From: CAIQIA01 sp049317465
GTDB lineage: Bacteria > Cyanobacteriota > Cyanobacteriia > PCC-6307 > Cyanobiaceae
Direction: 5' to 3'
Assembly (NCBI GenBank): GCA_049317465.1
Contig: JBMOIF010000036.1
Coordinates: 1 to 22,186 of the forward strand
DNA: 22,186 nucleotides
The notes below the pieces were generated by a model. That model was given only the letters and a program-made list of their open reading frames with translations. It did no database searches and was not told the DNA's origin. Positions 7,580-16,618 of the stretch are shown here, one piece after another (the stretch's first letter is position 1; each line of letters begins with the position of its first letter). The position numbers were made by a program, and so were the translations under genes.

Positions 7580-8614
7580 TTGGAACGGATCCTCGTCACC
7601 GGCGCCAGCGGCTGCGTCGGTCAGCACATCGCCCACCGGCTGCTGCACCATTCCGACGCCGAGCTGCTGCTGTGGCTGCGGGATCCGTCACGGCTCACGG
7701 CGGTGCCGGCCGACCATCCGCGCATCCGCCTGTTGGTGGGCGATCTGCGTGACCAGGAGCCCCACCGGGAGGCCCTGGGCCAGGTGGACCGGGTCATCCA
7801 CACCGCCACCGCCTGGGGCGATCCGCAGCGGGCCCAGAGCGTCAATGTGGATGCGGTCAAGGAGCTGCTGGGCCGTCTCGATCCCGGCCGGCTGCAGCAG
7901 GTGATCTATTTCTCCACCGCCAGCATCCTTGACCGGGACCTGCGGCTGCTGCCCGAGGCCGAACGCTTCGGCACTGAATACATCGTCACCAAGGCCCGCT
8001 GCCTGCAGCAGCTCGAGCAGCATCCCCTGGCCGAACGCATCGTGGCGGTGTTCCCGACGCTGGTGTTCGGCGGCCGGGTCGACGGCCATGGGGGCTTTCC
8101 CACCAGCTACCTCACCGCCGGACTGGGGGAGGGCTGCCGCTGGCTGTGGCTGGCCCGCTTCCTGCGGGCCGACGCCAGCTTCCACTTCATCCACGCCGAA
8201 GACATCGCCCGGGTCTGCTGCCATCTCGCCCTCACCCCCCATGGCCCCAACCCAGAGACGGGCCAGGGCGCGGTGCGGCGGCTGGTGCTGGGCCAGCCGG
8301 CGGTGACGGTGAACGAGACGGTGGCCAGCCTCTGCCGCTGGCGCGGGATGCTGCGGCCCCCCGGCCTGCCGCTCACCCCCTGGCTGATCGAGGCGCTGAT
8401 CAAGGTTCTGCCCCTCGAGATCAATGCCTGGGACCGCTTCAGCATCCGCCAGCGCCATTTCGTGCATCGGCCGGTGAGTCCGCCGGAACGTTTCGGCCTC
8501 ACCTCCCATGCCGCCACCCTCGAGGCGGTGTTCGACGACGCCGGCCTGCCCCAGCGCGGCCCCATACGTTTCGATCCGTTGCAGAGCCCCGGAGCCGCCT
8601 CCGGCGCTCCCTAG
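7580..8614 (+). CDS. NAD(P)-dependent epimerase/dehydratase-like extended SDR
   Basis: The 344-residue product starts at TTG, ten bases after hemE. The Rossmann motif GASGCVG occupies residues 8-14, and the active-site elements of extended short-chain dehydrogenases are present: a Ser/Thr in YFSTAS (about 110-115) and YIVTK with Tyr134 and Lys138. The C-terminal half contains FHFIHAEDIARVC, which matches the typical segment of UDP-sugar epimerases and flavonoid-reductase-like SDRs, and a long specificity region with WDRFSIRQRHF. Substrate is not predictable; sugar nucleotide, steroid-like or pigment substrates remain open. The position between hemE and petJ may reflect conserved picocyanobacterial order more than a shared pathway. 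petJ follows after 26 bp. Confidence 0.86.
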   Translation: MERILVTGASGCVGQHIAHRLLHHSDAELLLWLRDPSRLTAVPADHPRIRLLVGDLRDQEPHREALGQVDRVIHTATAWGDPQRAQSVNVDAVKELLGRLDPGRLQQVIYFSTASILDRDLRLLPEAERFGTEYIVTKARCLQQLEQHPLAERIVAVFPTLVFGGRVDGHGGFPTSYLTAGLGEGCRWLWLARFLRADASFHFIHAEDIARVCCHLALTPHGPNPETGQGAVRRLVLGQPAVTVNETVASLCRWRGMLRPPGLPLTPWLIEALIKVLPLEINAWDRFSIRQRHFVHRPVSPPERFGLTSHAATLEAVFDDAGLPQRGPIRFDPLQSPGAASGAP

Positions 8615-8617
8615 TTT
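8612..8617 (+). promoter_or_regulatory. Putative -10 element upstream of petJ
   Basis: TAGTTT overlaps the stop of the SDR gene and ends 23 nt before the petJ ATG, leaving room for a short leader. No -35 hexamer is apparent at the usual distance, so confidence rests on the AT-rich hexamer and spacing. Confidence 0.33.
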
Positions 8618-8640
8618 GGATCGGATCCTTCCAGCGCCCC

Positions 8641-8982
8641 ATGCGTCGCCTGTTCAGCCTGCTGGCTCTCTGTGTCGCCCTCCTGTTCGGCACCGCTCCG
8701 GCCTTCGCCGCCGATGTGGCCCACGGGGCCCAGGTGTTCTCCGCCAACTGCGTCGCCTGCCACATGGGCGGCGGCAACGTCGTGAATGCTGAGCGCACCC
8801 TCAAGGCCGAAGCCCTCGAGGCCTACCTCGCCAACTACAGCGCCGGCCACGAGGCCGCGATCGCCTACCAGGTCACCAACGGCAAGAACGCCATGCCGGC
8901 CTTCGGCGGCAAGCTTTCCGACACCGACATCGCCGACGTGGCCGCCTACGTCGAAGACAGCTCCTCCAAGGGCTGGGCCTGA
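8641..8982 (+). CDS. petJ: Cytochrome c6 (PetJ), thylakoid-lumen electron carrier
   Basis: This 113-residue precursor has a signal peptide (residues 1-23, ending PAFA) and a mature class I c-type cytochrome of about 90 residues starting ADVAHGAQVFSANC. The haem motif is CVACH (Cys37, Cys40, His41), followed by MGGGNVVN, and the axial methionine is Met85 in KNAMPAFGGKLSD. This pattern is that of photosynthetic cytochrome c6, which carries electrons from the cytochrome b6f complex to photosystem I or to the terminal oxidase. It starts at the ATG after a short leader and ends before an intrinsic terminator. A long open frame upstream in the same phase is a shadow of the SDR gene. Its HIP1 palindrome at 8857-8864 is the only one noticed. 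Confidence 0.97.
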   Translation: MRRLFSLLALCVALLFGTAPAFAADVAHGAQVFSANCVACHMGGGNVVNAERTLKAEALEAYLANYSAGHEAAIAYQVTNGKNAMPAFGGKLSDTDIADVAAYVEDSSSKGWA

Positions 8983-9024
8983 TCCACGGCCAGCACCGAC
9001 CGATCTCGAACCGAATCCGTCGAC

Positions 9025-9261
9025 TCAGGGGCCTGCGGGCCCCTTTTTGCTGTCGCCATCCCGCACCCGCGCCAGCAGAGTGAGGTAGAGGGCTTCGTCG
9101 GTCTCGCGGATGTCGTACTCGCTCGGCAGCATTCCATGCTGATGGCGATGGACCACCCGCCAGCACTCGCGCTCAAGATCCGCCCCCTGCGGATCGAGGG
9201 CCATCACCTCGGCGACCAGCCTCTCCAGCAGCTGCGGGTCTGGGGCAAGGGGCTGGTCCAT
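9025..9261 (-). CDS. Small conserved-looking acidic protein of unknown function
   Basis: The 78-residue frame begins at ATG 9261, preceded by AAAGGA very close to the start, and ends inside the petJ terminator. It is soluble, without signal peptide or membrane segment. The middle reads LERECWRVVHRHQHGMLP, then EYDIRETDEALYLTLLARVRDG, which looks like a compact helical domain and not like random antisense sequence. The overall style recalls small hypothetical proteins of picocyanobacteria, but I cannot name a family. The C-terminal SKKGPAGP is encoded by the terminator hairpin. It is divergent from the neighbouring secreted-protein gene with only 24 bp between starts, and convergent with petJ. 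Confidence 0.58.
   Translation of the reverse strand: MDQPLAPDPQLLERLVAEVMALDPQGADLERECWRVVHRHQHGMLPSEYDIRETDEALYLTLLARVRDGDSKKGPAGP
9027..9048 (+). terminator. Rho-independent terminator downstream of petJ
   Basis: AGGGGCC pairs with GGCCCCT around a TGCG tetraloop, and the right arm runs into a five-T tract (9044-9048). It starts 44 bp after the petJ stop and closes the plus-strand run. The same DNA contains the last codons and stop of the minus-strand 78-residue ORF; read from that side the run becomes A-rich upstream of the hairpin, without a good downstream T-tract. Confidence 0.85.
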
Positions 9262-9285
9262 GTCCTTTCTGAAAGGTCATCCACC

Positions 9286-9642
9286 ATGCCATCCCGACCC
9301 AGCGCCGCCGACCGCCTGCGGATGGCAGCTGCCATGCTCGTGGGGGTCAGCGGCGCATGGGGCTGGCTCCCAATGCAGGCGGCACCGGCCCTGCGACCGG
9401 GCTTCGCACCGGGCGGCTGCCCCTGGATTGTTCCCTGGGGTCTGGAATTCGTGCAGCCCGCTCGGATGCCGAGCGCAAGGGTGGAGGCGAAGAATGCCGG
9501 CGGCTGCCTCTCCCAGAACGATGCGATCTACGGCGCCGACGGCTGCCCGCTGCGGTTCTGCAACTACCGCGAGGTGGGACCGCTGCCGCCGGCCGACCCC
9601 TCGGTGAAGCTGCAGCTGCCCGCTCAGCCCCCGCTGCCGTAG
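9286..9642 (+). CDS. Small secreted protein with four cysteines, unknown function
   Basis: From ATG 9286 the product has 118 residues. Residues 1-33 form a signal peptide (basic start, AAAMLVGVSGAWGWL core, MQAAP cleavage region). The mature part contains four cysteines (Cys45 GGCPW, Cys74 GGCLS, Cys87 and Cys92 in GCPLRFC), an even number that would suit two disulfides outside the cytoplasm, and a proline-rich tail. No family is recognised. An upstream extension of the frame to 9136 would be antisense to the neighbouring ORF and would bury the signal peptide, so it is rejected. Its last 19 bases overlap the end of the convergent repeat-protein gene. Confidence 0.62.
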   Translation: MPSRPSAADRLRMAAAMLVGVSGAWGWLPMQAAPALRPGFAPGGCPWIVPWGLEFVQPARMPSARVEAKNAGGCLSQNDAIYGADGCPLRFCNYREVGPLPPADPSVKLQLPAQPPLP

Positions 9643-10382
9643 GCCACGGCGCAGACGGCATTGAGCAGCTGGGCCTGGTCGGCGGTCTGGGGAACCTGGC
9701 CGTTGAGCAGCCCCTGGGAACAGTTGGCGGCGCCGTTGAGCCAGCCGCCGCTGCCGAGGCTGTAGCTGAAACTGGCGCCAGTGCTGCCGACGGCATCGAC
9801 ACTGCCGTAGTTGAGCTGCAGCGTGCCGCCGGGCACCACGATCACCGGGTTCTGGCTGGCACTGGCGGCATTCACCAGGCTTGCAATCGTGGCGGTGCTG
9901 GCGAGGGCCGTGAGCCCCCAGGCGGCACTGGCACCGCCCCACCAGCCCCAGCCACCCCACCCCGGCGCACCGACGCCGTACCAGCCCGTGCGCCAGGGCC
10001 GGCTCCCCCAGTAGCCGCCGTTGCCCCAGGCGCGGTTCCAGCCGTTGGCATCGCGCACGTAGAAGGTGTTGTTGACCGAACGGTTGACGTTGCGGTTGAC
10101 GTCGACATTGCGGTCAACATTGCGGTCGACATCCACGGTGTCGACGGGCCGGTCAATCGGTCGGTCGATCGGTCGGTCGATCGGCCGATCCATGGGCCGC
10201 ACGGCAGGTCCGTACTGGGGATGCCAGTCGGGACCCCCGTGGAACTGGGGAGCGGGCACCGCAAAGCCGCCTCGGGGACCGCCAAAGCCGCCACGTGCCC
10301 CAGCCGGGCCGATCCAGGGGCCGGCCAGCAGCAGGGGCAGGGCCAGGGGCAGCACAGACAGCCGGCGACGGCAACGGGCCAT
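9624..10382 (-). CDS. Secreted low-complexity repeat protein (RPID and DRNV tetrapeptide repeats)
   Basis: The 252-residue product starts at ATG 10382 with a signal peptide (MARCRRRLS, hydrophobic LPLALPLLLAGPW, cleavage near PAGA). A Gly/Pro-rich stretch (about 30-60) leads into five R-P-[MIV]-D repeats (about 62-81), then D/N-R-N-V repeats (about 86-103), then NNTFYVRDANGWNRAWGNGGYWGS, a Gly/Trp-rich part (about 128-150), a hydrophobic segment (about 152-173) and a beta-rich C-terminus with two cysteines (221 and 243). The regular charge pattern suggests an extended, possibly ion-binding or surface-associated region; this is inference. The same frame stays open far upstream through clpB as antisense, so only the part with its own signal peptide is called. 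Divergent from clpB across 150 bp. Confidence 0.68.
   Translation of the reverse strand: MARCRRRLSVLPLALPLLLAGPWIGPAGARGGFGGPRGGFAVPAPQFHGGPDWHPQYGPAVRPMDRPIDRPIDRPIDRPVDTVDVDRNVDRNVDVNRNVNRSVNNTFYVRDANGWNRAWGNGGYWGSRPWRTGWYGVGAPGWGGWGWWGGASAAWGLTALASTATIASLVNAASASQNPVIVVPGGTLQLNYGSVDAVGSTGASFSYSLGSGGWLNGAANCSQGLLNGQVPQTADQAQLLNAVCAVAYGSGG
10071..10197. repeat. Short tandem repeats inside the secreted repeat-protein gene
   Basis: Positions about 10150-10197 contain four near-identical 12-bp units of the type CGGTCGATCGGT, coding for RPID. About 10071-10138 holds looser units around CGGTTGACGTTG and CGGTCAACATTG, coding for the (D/N)RNV series. Both preserve the reading frame. Confidence 0.85.
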
Positions 10383-10395
10383 GGAACGACGGGCG

Positions 10396-10407
10396 ACTGT
10401 CGACAGT
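10396..10407. promoter_or_regulatory. 12-bp perfect palindrome in the repeat-protein/clpB intergenic gap
   Basis: ACTGTCGACAGT is a perfect palindrome 14 bp upstream of the repeat-protein ATG and 125 bp upstream of clpB. It could be an operator, but there is no second copy close by and no match to a known cyanobacterial site that I can vouch for. Confidence 0.2.
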
Positions 10408-10496
10408 GTGGCCACGGCCGACGGTTTTCCCCCATCGGTGCGGCAACCGAACCGCGGCCGGCGGGTCCTCCACACCCCACGGCGGGCCGGTGCCCA

Positions 10497-10502
10497 TAGC
10501 TT
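10497..10502 (+). promoter_or_regulatory. Putative -10 element upstream of clpB
   Basis: TAGCTT ends 30 nt before the clpB ATG and is the clearest AT-rich hexamer in the gap. No CIRCE (TTAGCACTC-N9-GAGTGCTAA) element and no convincing -35 box are visible. Confidence 0.33.
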
Positions 10503-10532
10503 GAGCGCAGAGCTTCCCCTGCCCCAGCCGTG

Positions 10533-13157
<2,625 letters not shown>

Positions 13158-13937
13158 TCAACACGGCAGGCCCAGCGCCGCTGCGATCGTGGGGTTGGAG
13201 TACCAGCTGCTCGGCCCCTCGGTGACGGCGGCGATGCCGAGTTCGGCGCGCAGATCCTCGAGATTGTCGCCCATCCGTTCTTCCCAGATCACCGGGAACA
13301 ACGGACGGGCCGCCGCGGCGATCTCAAAACCGTGGCTGATCATGCGAAAGGTGTGGCTGGCGGTGCGCAGCCGATCTTCGTGGCTGGTGATCATCTGCTC
13401 GGGCATCTCACTTTTGAACCAGCTCAGCAGCAGGCTGATCAGGTCAAGAAAGCCCAGGCCCGGATGGTTGAACTGGCCCACGCTGATGCTGATCACGCCG
13501 ATCTCGCCGAAGCCGTCGAGGCTGAAACCACTGAGAATGTGATGCAGATCGTGGGTGGCATAGACGCGGTAGTTGATGTAATCGGCATCGGTTTCGAGGT
13601 TCTGAAAGAACGACGGCTGCGGGAAGAAGTTGATGTCATACCCGAGGGCATCGAGCACCGTCACGTAGGTGTGGCCCAGGCTCCCCGGCGGCAGGGCCCG
13701 CAGGGCCTCCACGTCGTAGGGGCCACTGAGCCGACGCTCGCGGATCAACGCCGCGGCGGCTGGGTTGCCGCCCAGGATCCGTTCGCAGAGGCGCATCGGC
13801 GCCGACTCCCGCAGCCGGTGGGACAGCAGGAAGGCATTGGCCGTCTCTTCGCCAGCACCCGCCGCCAGATCGGCCAGCTCAAGAAAATCGTTGAGGTGAT
13901 CGCGGGTGGCGATGCGGTCGAGATAGCGGAATCCCAA
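13158..13937 (-). CDS. COQ4-family protein (ubiquinone biosynthesis Coq4-like)
   Basis: The 259-residue product is predicted from a TTG start at 13937; no ATG is available nearby upstream, so the start is uncertain by a few codons. The core motif of COQ4 proteins, H-D-x-x-H-x11-E, is intact: His129, Asp130, His133 and Glu145 in ATHDLHHILSGFSLDGFGE, the proposed metal site. Flanking segments GSLGHTYVTVLDALGYD and ISVGQFNHPG also fit the family. In eukaryotes and proteobacteria COQ4 acts in coenzyme Q synthesis, linked to C1 decarboxylation and hydroxylation. Cyanobacteria make plastoquinone, so the target here is open. It ends tail to tail with clpB at zero spacing. A hairpin-like repeat lies between its start and the end of the efflux operon. 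Confidence 0.85.
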   Translation of the reverse strand: MGFRYLDRIATRDHLNDFLELADLAAGAGEETANAFLLSHRLRESAPMRLCERILGGNPAAAALIRERRLSGPYDVEALRALPPGSLGHTYVTVLDALGYDINFFPQPSFFQNLETDADYINYRVYATHDLHHILSGFSLDGFGEIGVISISVGQFNHPGLGFLDLISLLLSWFKSEMPEQMITSHEDRLRTASHTFRMISHGFEIAAAARPLFPVIWEERMGDNLEDLRAELGIAAVTEGPSSWYSNPTIAAALGLPC

Positions 13938-13969
13938 GGCAGCAACGGCAGCAGGACCCGGAGTTAGGC

Positions 13970-13989
13970 AGCGGTGGTTAAGAACCGCT
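13970..13989. other. Imperfect hairpin at the end of the efflux operon
   Basis: AGCGGT and ACCGCT flank an 8-nt loop (GGTTAAGA), overlapping the first base of the FUSC stop codon region. It lacks a T tract on either strand, so it is not a standard intrinsic terminator; it might act as an RNA-stabilising stem. Confidence 0.25.
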
Positions 13990-15116
13990 CAAGAGCTGGG
14001 TGACGCCAGGCCGGCCAGCAGCGCCTCGAACTCCTGGCGCTGGCCGAGCCAGAGGGCCTCCTCACGGGCACTGGGCAGCAGGTGAAGCAGCTCCCCCTCC
14101 AGACCCCGGCCCTGCAGGCGGGCCTCGGCGGCCAACGTCCGGAACCGCTGCAGCGCCGAGGTGGGGCTGAACAGCAGACACACCAGCAGGGCCAGGCCAC
14201 AGCCCAGCAGGTAGTCGATCCAGCGGGTGGGGATGTACCAATCGGCCAGGGCCTGGTAGCCGGCGAAGGTGACACCGCTCGAGATCAGGGCCGTGCGCAG
14301 GTGGGCCTTGAGCCCCACCAGCGGCAGCAGCGCCGCCGTGCCGCCCATCACCAGCGCCAGCGAGACGCTGCTCACCCCGAAGATGTTGAACACCAGCCAG
14401 GGCATGAGGATGCCCAGGCTGACGCCGACCATGCGATCCCGCACCCGCGCCATGGTGGCCCCCAGGCTCTCGTTGAGCAGGATCACAACCCCGAAGTAGA
14501 CGTATTTGGGATTGACGGCGCCAAGGCCCTGGCCCACGGCCAGGGCGAGGGTGGAGGCGATCAGCTTGCGCCAGAAAAAGGGGTCGGCCAGCCGCTGGCC
14601 GACGCTGCGGCCGGGCCCGGCCGCCGGGGGCTCACCGGCCCCGGGCGGTGGTCCATCCCCGGGGAGGCGGAAGGCGTCGGGCAGCAGCACCCCCATCGCC
14701 AGACCCAGCACCACCGCCAGCCACTGGTGCCAGGCCGACAGCCAGGTGCTGTTGGAACCCAGCAGGGGCAGCACCGCCAGGATCGGCAACAGGCTGCGCA
14801 GCATCGCCAGCCGATCGGGCAGCAGCTGGGCGAGCAGCTGGGCCGCCAGGGTCACCACGGCGAAGGCCCACACCAGGGGGGCTTCGAGCAGGGGCTTGAG
14901 CAGGGTGCCCATGCCGAGACCCACCATCACCAGCAGGGGCAGCACCACGAACAGGGGCGCCGGCCAGCGGCCGAAATCGGGACGCACCACCAGGGCGGCG
15001 ATGACCACGCCGTAGGCGGCCGCAGAGCCGAAACCCAGGGCATGGGCCATGCTCCAGACCAGGGCGGAGGCGAGAGCCACCACCAGCGGGTAGCGCACGG
15101 CCGCCGACGTGATCAT
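13989..15116 (-). CDS. FUSC-family inner-membrane protein (aromatic-acid exporter-like)
   Basis: The 375-residue protein has roughly two blocks of membrane helices: an N-terminal block (about 7-148, several hydrophobic helices) and a second block (about 183-315), separated by a Pro/Gly-rich linker near 150-172. The second block carries ESLGATMARVRDRMVGVSLGILMPW, matching the conserved T-x-x-R-x-x-x-R-x-x-G-x-x-x-G core of FUSC/AaeB-type transporters. A cytoplasmic alpha-helical tail (about 322-375) closes the protein. It is shorter than E. coli AaeB (about 655 residues). The ATG overlaps the stop of the upstream 61-residue gene (ATGA, 15113-15116), and the order adaptor, small protein, FUSC is that of an efflux operon. 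It probably drives export of an organic acid or other small amphiphile; substrate unknown. Confidence 0.83.
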   Translation of the reverse strand: MITSAAVRYPLVVALASALVWSMAHALGFGSAAAYGVVIAALVVRPDFGRWPAPLFVVLPLLVMVGLGMGTLLKPLLEAPLVWAFAVVTLAAQLLAQLLPDRLAMLRSLLPILAVLPLLGSNSTWLSAWHQWLAVVLGLAMGVLLPDAFRLPGDGPPPGAGEPPAAGPGRSVGQRLADPFFWRKLIASTLALAVGQGLGAVNPKYVYFGVVILLNESLGATMARVRDRMVGVSLGILMPWLVFNIFGVSSVSLALVMGGTAALLPLVGLKAHLRTALISSGVTFAGYQALADWYIPTRWIDYLLGCGLALLVCLLFSPTSALQRFRTLAAEARLQGRGLEGELLHLLPSAREEALWLGQRQEFEALLAGLASPSS

Positions 15117-15298
15117 CGTTCGCGGGCCAGGGCCTGCAGCAGACCCACCAGCAGGCTGATCAGCAGCAGCGCCAGCCAGAACCACAGGCGCGGCGGTTCG
15201 GTGCGGGTGCAGAGCAGCAGCAGACCGAGGCTGAGCCAGGGCCAGGGTTGCCGCCAGGGGGCCAGCAGCCGTCGCAGGGGGGCGGAGAGTCGACTCAT
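15113..15298 (-). CDS. Small membrane protein in the efflux operon (AaeX-like in position)
   Basis: This 61-residue protein is basic at the N-terminus (MSRLSAPLRRLLAPWRQ) and has two hydrophobic segments at about residues 19-31 and 38-56, ending in ALARER. Its ATG overlaps the stop of the HlyD gene (15295-15298) and its stop overlaps the FUSC start (15113-15116), so all three are translationally coupled. In E. coli aaeXAB a small two-helix protein (AaeX, DUF1656) accompanies the adaptor and the FUSC pump. The sequence here is not clearly DUF1656, so the comparison is by size, topology and position. No other family is recognised. Confidence 0.7.
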   Translation of the reverse strand: MSRLSAPLRRLLAPWRQPWPWLSLGLLLLCTRTEPPRLWFWLALLLISLLVGLLQALARER

Positions 15299-16536
15299 GG
15301 CCGTGACCCCGCCAGCCAGCGCCAGAACGGTGCCGCATAGCTGAGCAGCGAGCGCCGTTCGACCTCGGCGGAGGCCTCGAGCGGCAGCCGGGGCGGCAGG
15401 GTCTGCGTCGGTCCGTCGCCGCGGCTCCAGGCCAGACCGGTGGGGGTGCCGGCGGTGCGCAGCTGCACCACCCCCAGCCGCAGGGGTGCCCCGGCCCGGC
15501 CCGGCAGCTGGGAGGTGATGTCACCGCCGTCGCCGTAGGACCGCTGGCGGGCCGTCGCCATCAGGTTGGCGGCCTCTTCGGTGCCGCCGACCTGGGCGGC
15601 GACGTCTTCCAGGGTGACGCTCGCCGGCGACAGGCGCTGCAGGGTGCCCGTCAGGGTGCCCCAACGCTGTTCGGCACCGCCGTAGCTGTCGCGGCTGAGC
15701 AGCTGCGGATCGAGCTCAAGCCGGTCACCGGGCCGCAGGCGGCTGGCATCGGCACTGGTGAAGAGCACCAGGGCCACCTTGCCGCCGTCGTCGCCGGCCA
15801 GGGCCAGGCTTCCGAGGCGCTGGCCCGGCAGCACCGCCTGGCCCGGTTCGACCGCCAGGTCGAGGATGCGGCCACCGGCGGGGCTGAACACGTCCTGGGA
15901 GAGTTCCTCGGCCAGCAGCGCCGCCCGCTGCGCCCGCAGCTCGGCCCCACGGGCCTGCACCTCGGCCCGCTGGGCCTGCAGCTGGGCCCGCTGGCCATCG
16001 ATGCTGGCGATGTCGGCCCGGTTGCGCAGAAACAGGTCCTGGGCACCCACCCAGAGGGGGCTGTAACGGGCGATCACCTCGTCGTTGCGCAGGTCTTCGA
16101 GGGCCCGCAGCTGGCGTTCCACCGGCCGGTTCGTGGTGGTGAGCTCGCCGCGGCGGGCCACCAGGGCCTGGTCCTGCACGGCAAAGGCCTGAAGCTGGGT
16201 GTTGAGGCCGTCCATCTGGCGATCGAGGGCCTGCAGCCGCGCCTCGGTCACGCGCGGGTCGGGGGAGACGGCCCCGGCGCCATCGGCGGCCTGGCCGACG
16301 CGGTTGAGGGTGAGCAGCAGCTGCCCCTCGGCTACCGCCGAACCGACCTCCACCTTGATGTCCTGAACCTGGCCGGGGCCGCGGGCGTAAAAGGCCCGCC
16401 GGCTTTCGGGTGCCGTAAGCAGACCGCTGCCGCGCACCTTGACCGGAATCGACGGGGTGACGGCCCAGAGGGCGGTGAGACCGGCCACCAGTCCCACGGG
16501 CGTCAGCCGCCACAGTCGCTCCAGCGGACGCTCCAA
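15295..16536 (-). CDS. HlyD-family membrane fusion (periplasmic adaptor) protein
   Basis: The 413-residue adaptor has an N-terminal anchor helix (about 12-28), a first half-lipoyl motif (GPGQVQDIKVEVGSAVAEGQLLL), a long coiled-coil hairpin rich in Arg, Gln and Ala (about 95-215), the second half-lipoyl motif (SPAGGRILDLAVEPGQAVLPGQ) and a beta-barrel part with FTSADASRLRPGDRLEL. This is the standard layout for adaptors joining an inner-membrane pump to TolC. TTG 16536 is the start; an in-frame TAG lies 27 bp upstream, so no ATG extension is possible. The tone also recalls NHLM bacteriocin-system adaptors, but no ABC peptidase-transporter is nearby. Cotranscribed with the small membrane protein and the FUSC gene, and divergent from the TolC-type gene. 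Confidence 0.88.
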   Translation of the reverse strand: MERPLERLWRLTPVGLVAGLTALWAVTPSIPVKVRGSGLLTAPESRRAFYARGPGQVQDIKVEVGSAVAEGQLLLTLNRVGQAADGAGAVSPDPRVTEARLQALDRQMDGLNTQLQAFAVQDQALVARRGELTTTNRPVERQLRALEDLRNDEVIARYSPLWVGAQDLFLRNRADIASIDGQRAQLQAQRAEVQARGAELRAQRAALLAEELSQDVFSPAGGRILDLAVEPGQAVLPGQRLGSLALAGDDGGKVALVLFTSADASRLRPGDRLELDPQLLSRDSYGGAEQRWGTLTGTLQRLSPASVTLEDVAAQVGGTEEAANLMATARQRSYGDGGDITSQLPGRAGAPLRLGVVQLRTAGTPTGLAWSRGDGPTQTLPPRLPLEASAEVERRSLLSYAAPFWRWLAGSRP

Positions 16537-16557
16537 CCCAAGGCCCAGGCTGGCCAG

Positions 16558-16563
16558 ACCCTA
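16558..16563 (-). promoter_or_regulatory. Putative -10 element for the hlyD operon
   Basis: TAGGGT on the minus strand lies 21 nt before the TTG start of the adaptor gene. It mirrors TAAGGT on the plus strand 23 bp away (16587-16592). No -35 boxes are clear. Confidence 0.33.
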
Positions 16564-16586
16564 GCCGCCGCCGCGGATGCCTCACC

Positions 16587-16592
16587 TAAGGT
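16587..16592 (+). promoter_or_regulatory. Putative -10 element for the TolC-type gene
   Basis: TAAGGT ends 26 nt before GTG 16619 and sits downstream of ATG 16577. If real, transcription starts near 16599, so GTG 16619 and not ATG 16577 would be the translation start. Confidence 0.33.
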
Positions 16593-16618
16593 CCTGGCCA
16601 CTCCGCTGCCCGTTCTCC

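Noticed and set aside
10071..10197. CRISPR-like array
   Set aside because: Repeats are contiguous 12-bp coding units without spacers and keep a reading frame.
10383..10532. CIRCE or other heat-shock operator in front of clpB
   Set aside because: No TTAGCACTC-N9-GAGTGCTAA sequence; only the unrelated palindrome ACTGTCGACAGT is present.
14082..15344. 420-residue plus-strand frame opposite the FUSC gene
   Set aside because: His/Gln/Gly-rich shadow of leucine- and alanine-rich membrane helices; no motif.
15295..16536. NHLM-type bacteriocin export system
   Set aside because: The adaptor recalls that family, but no peptidase-ABC transporter, maturase or precursor peptide lies in the window; the partner is an FUSC-type protein.
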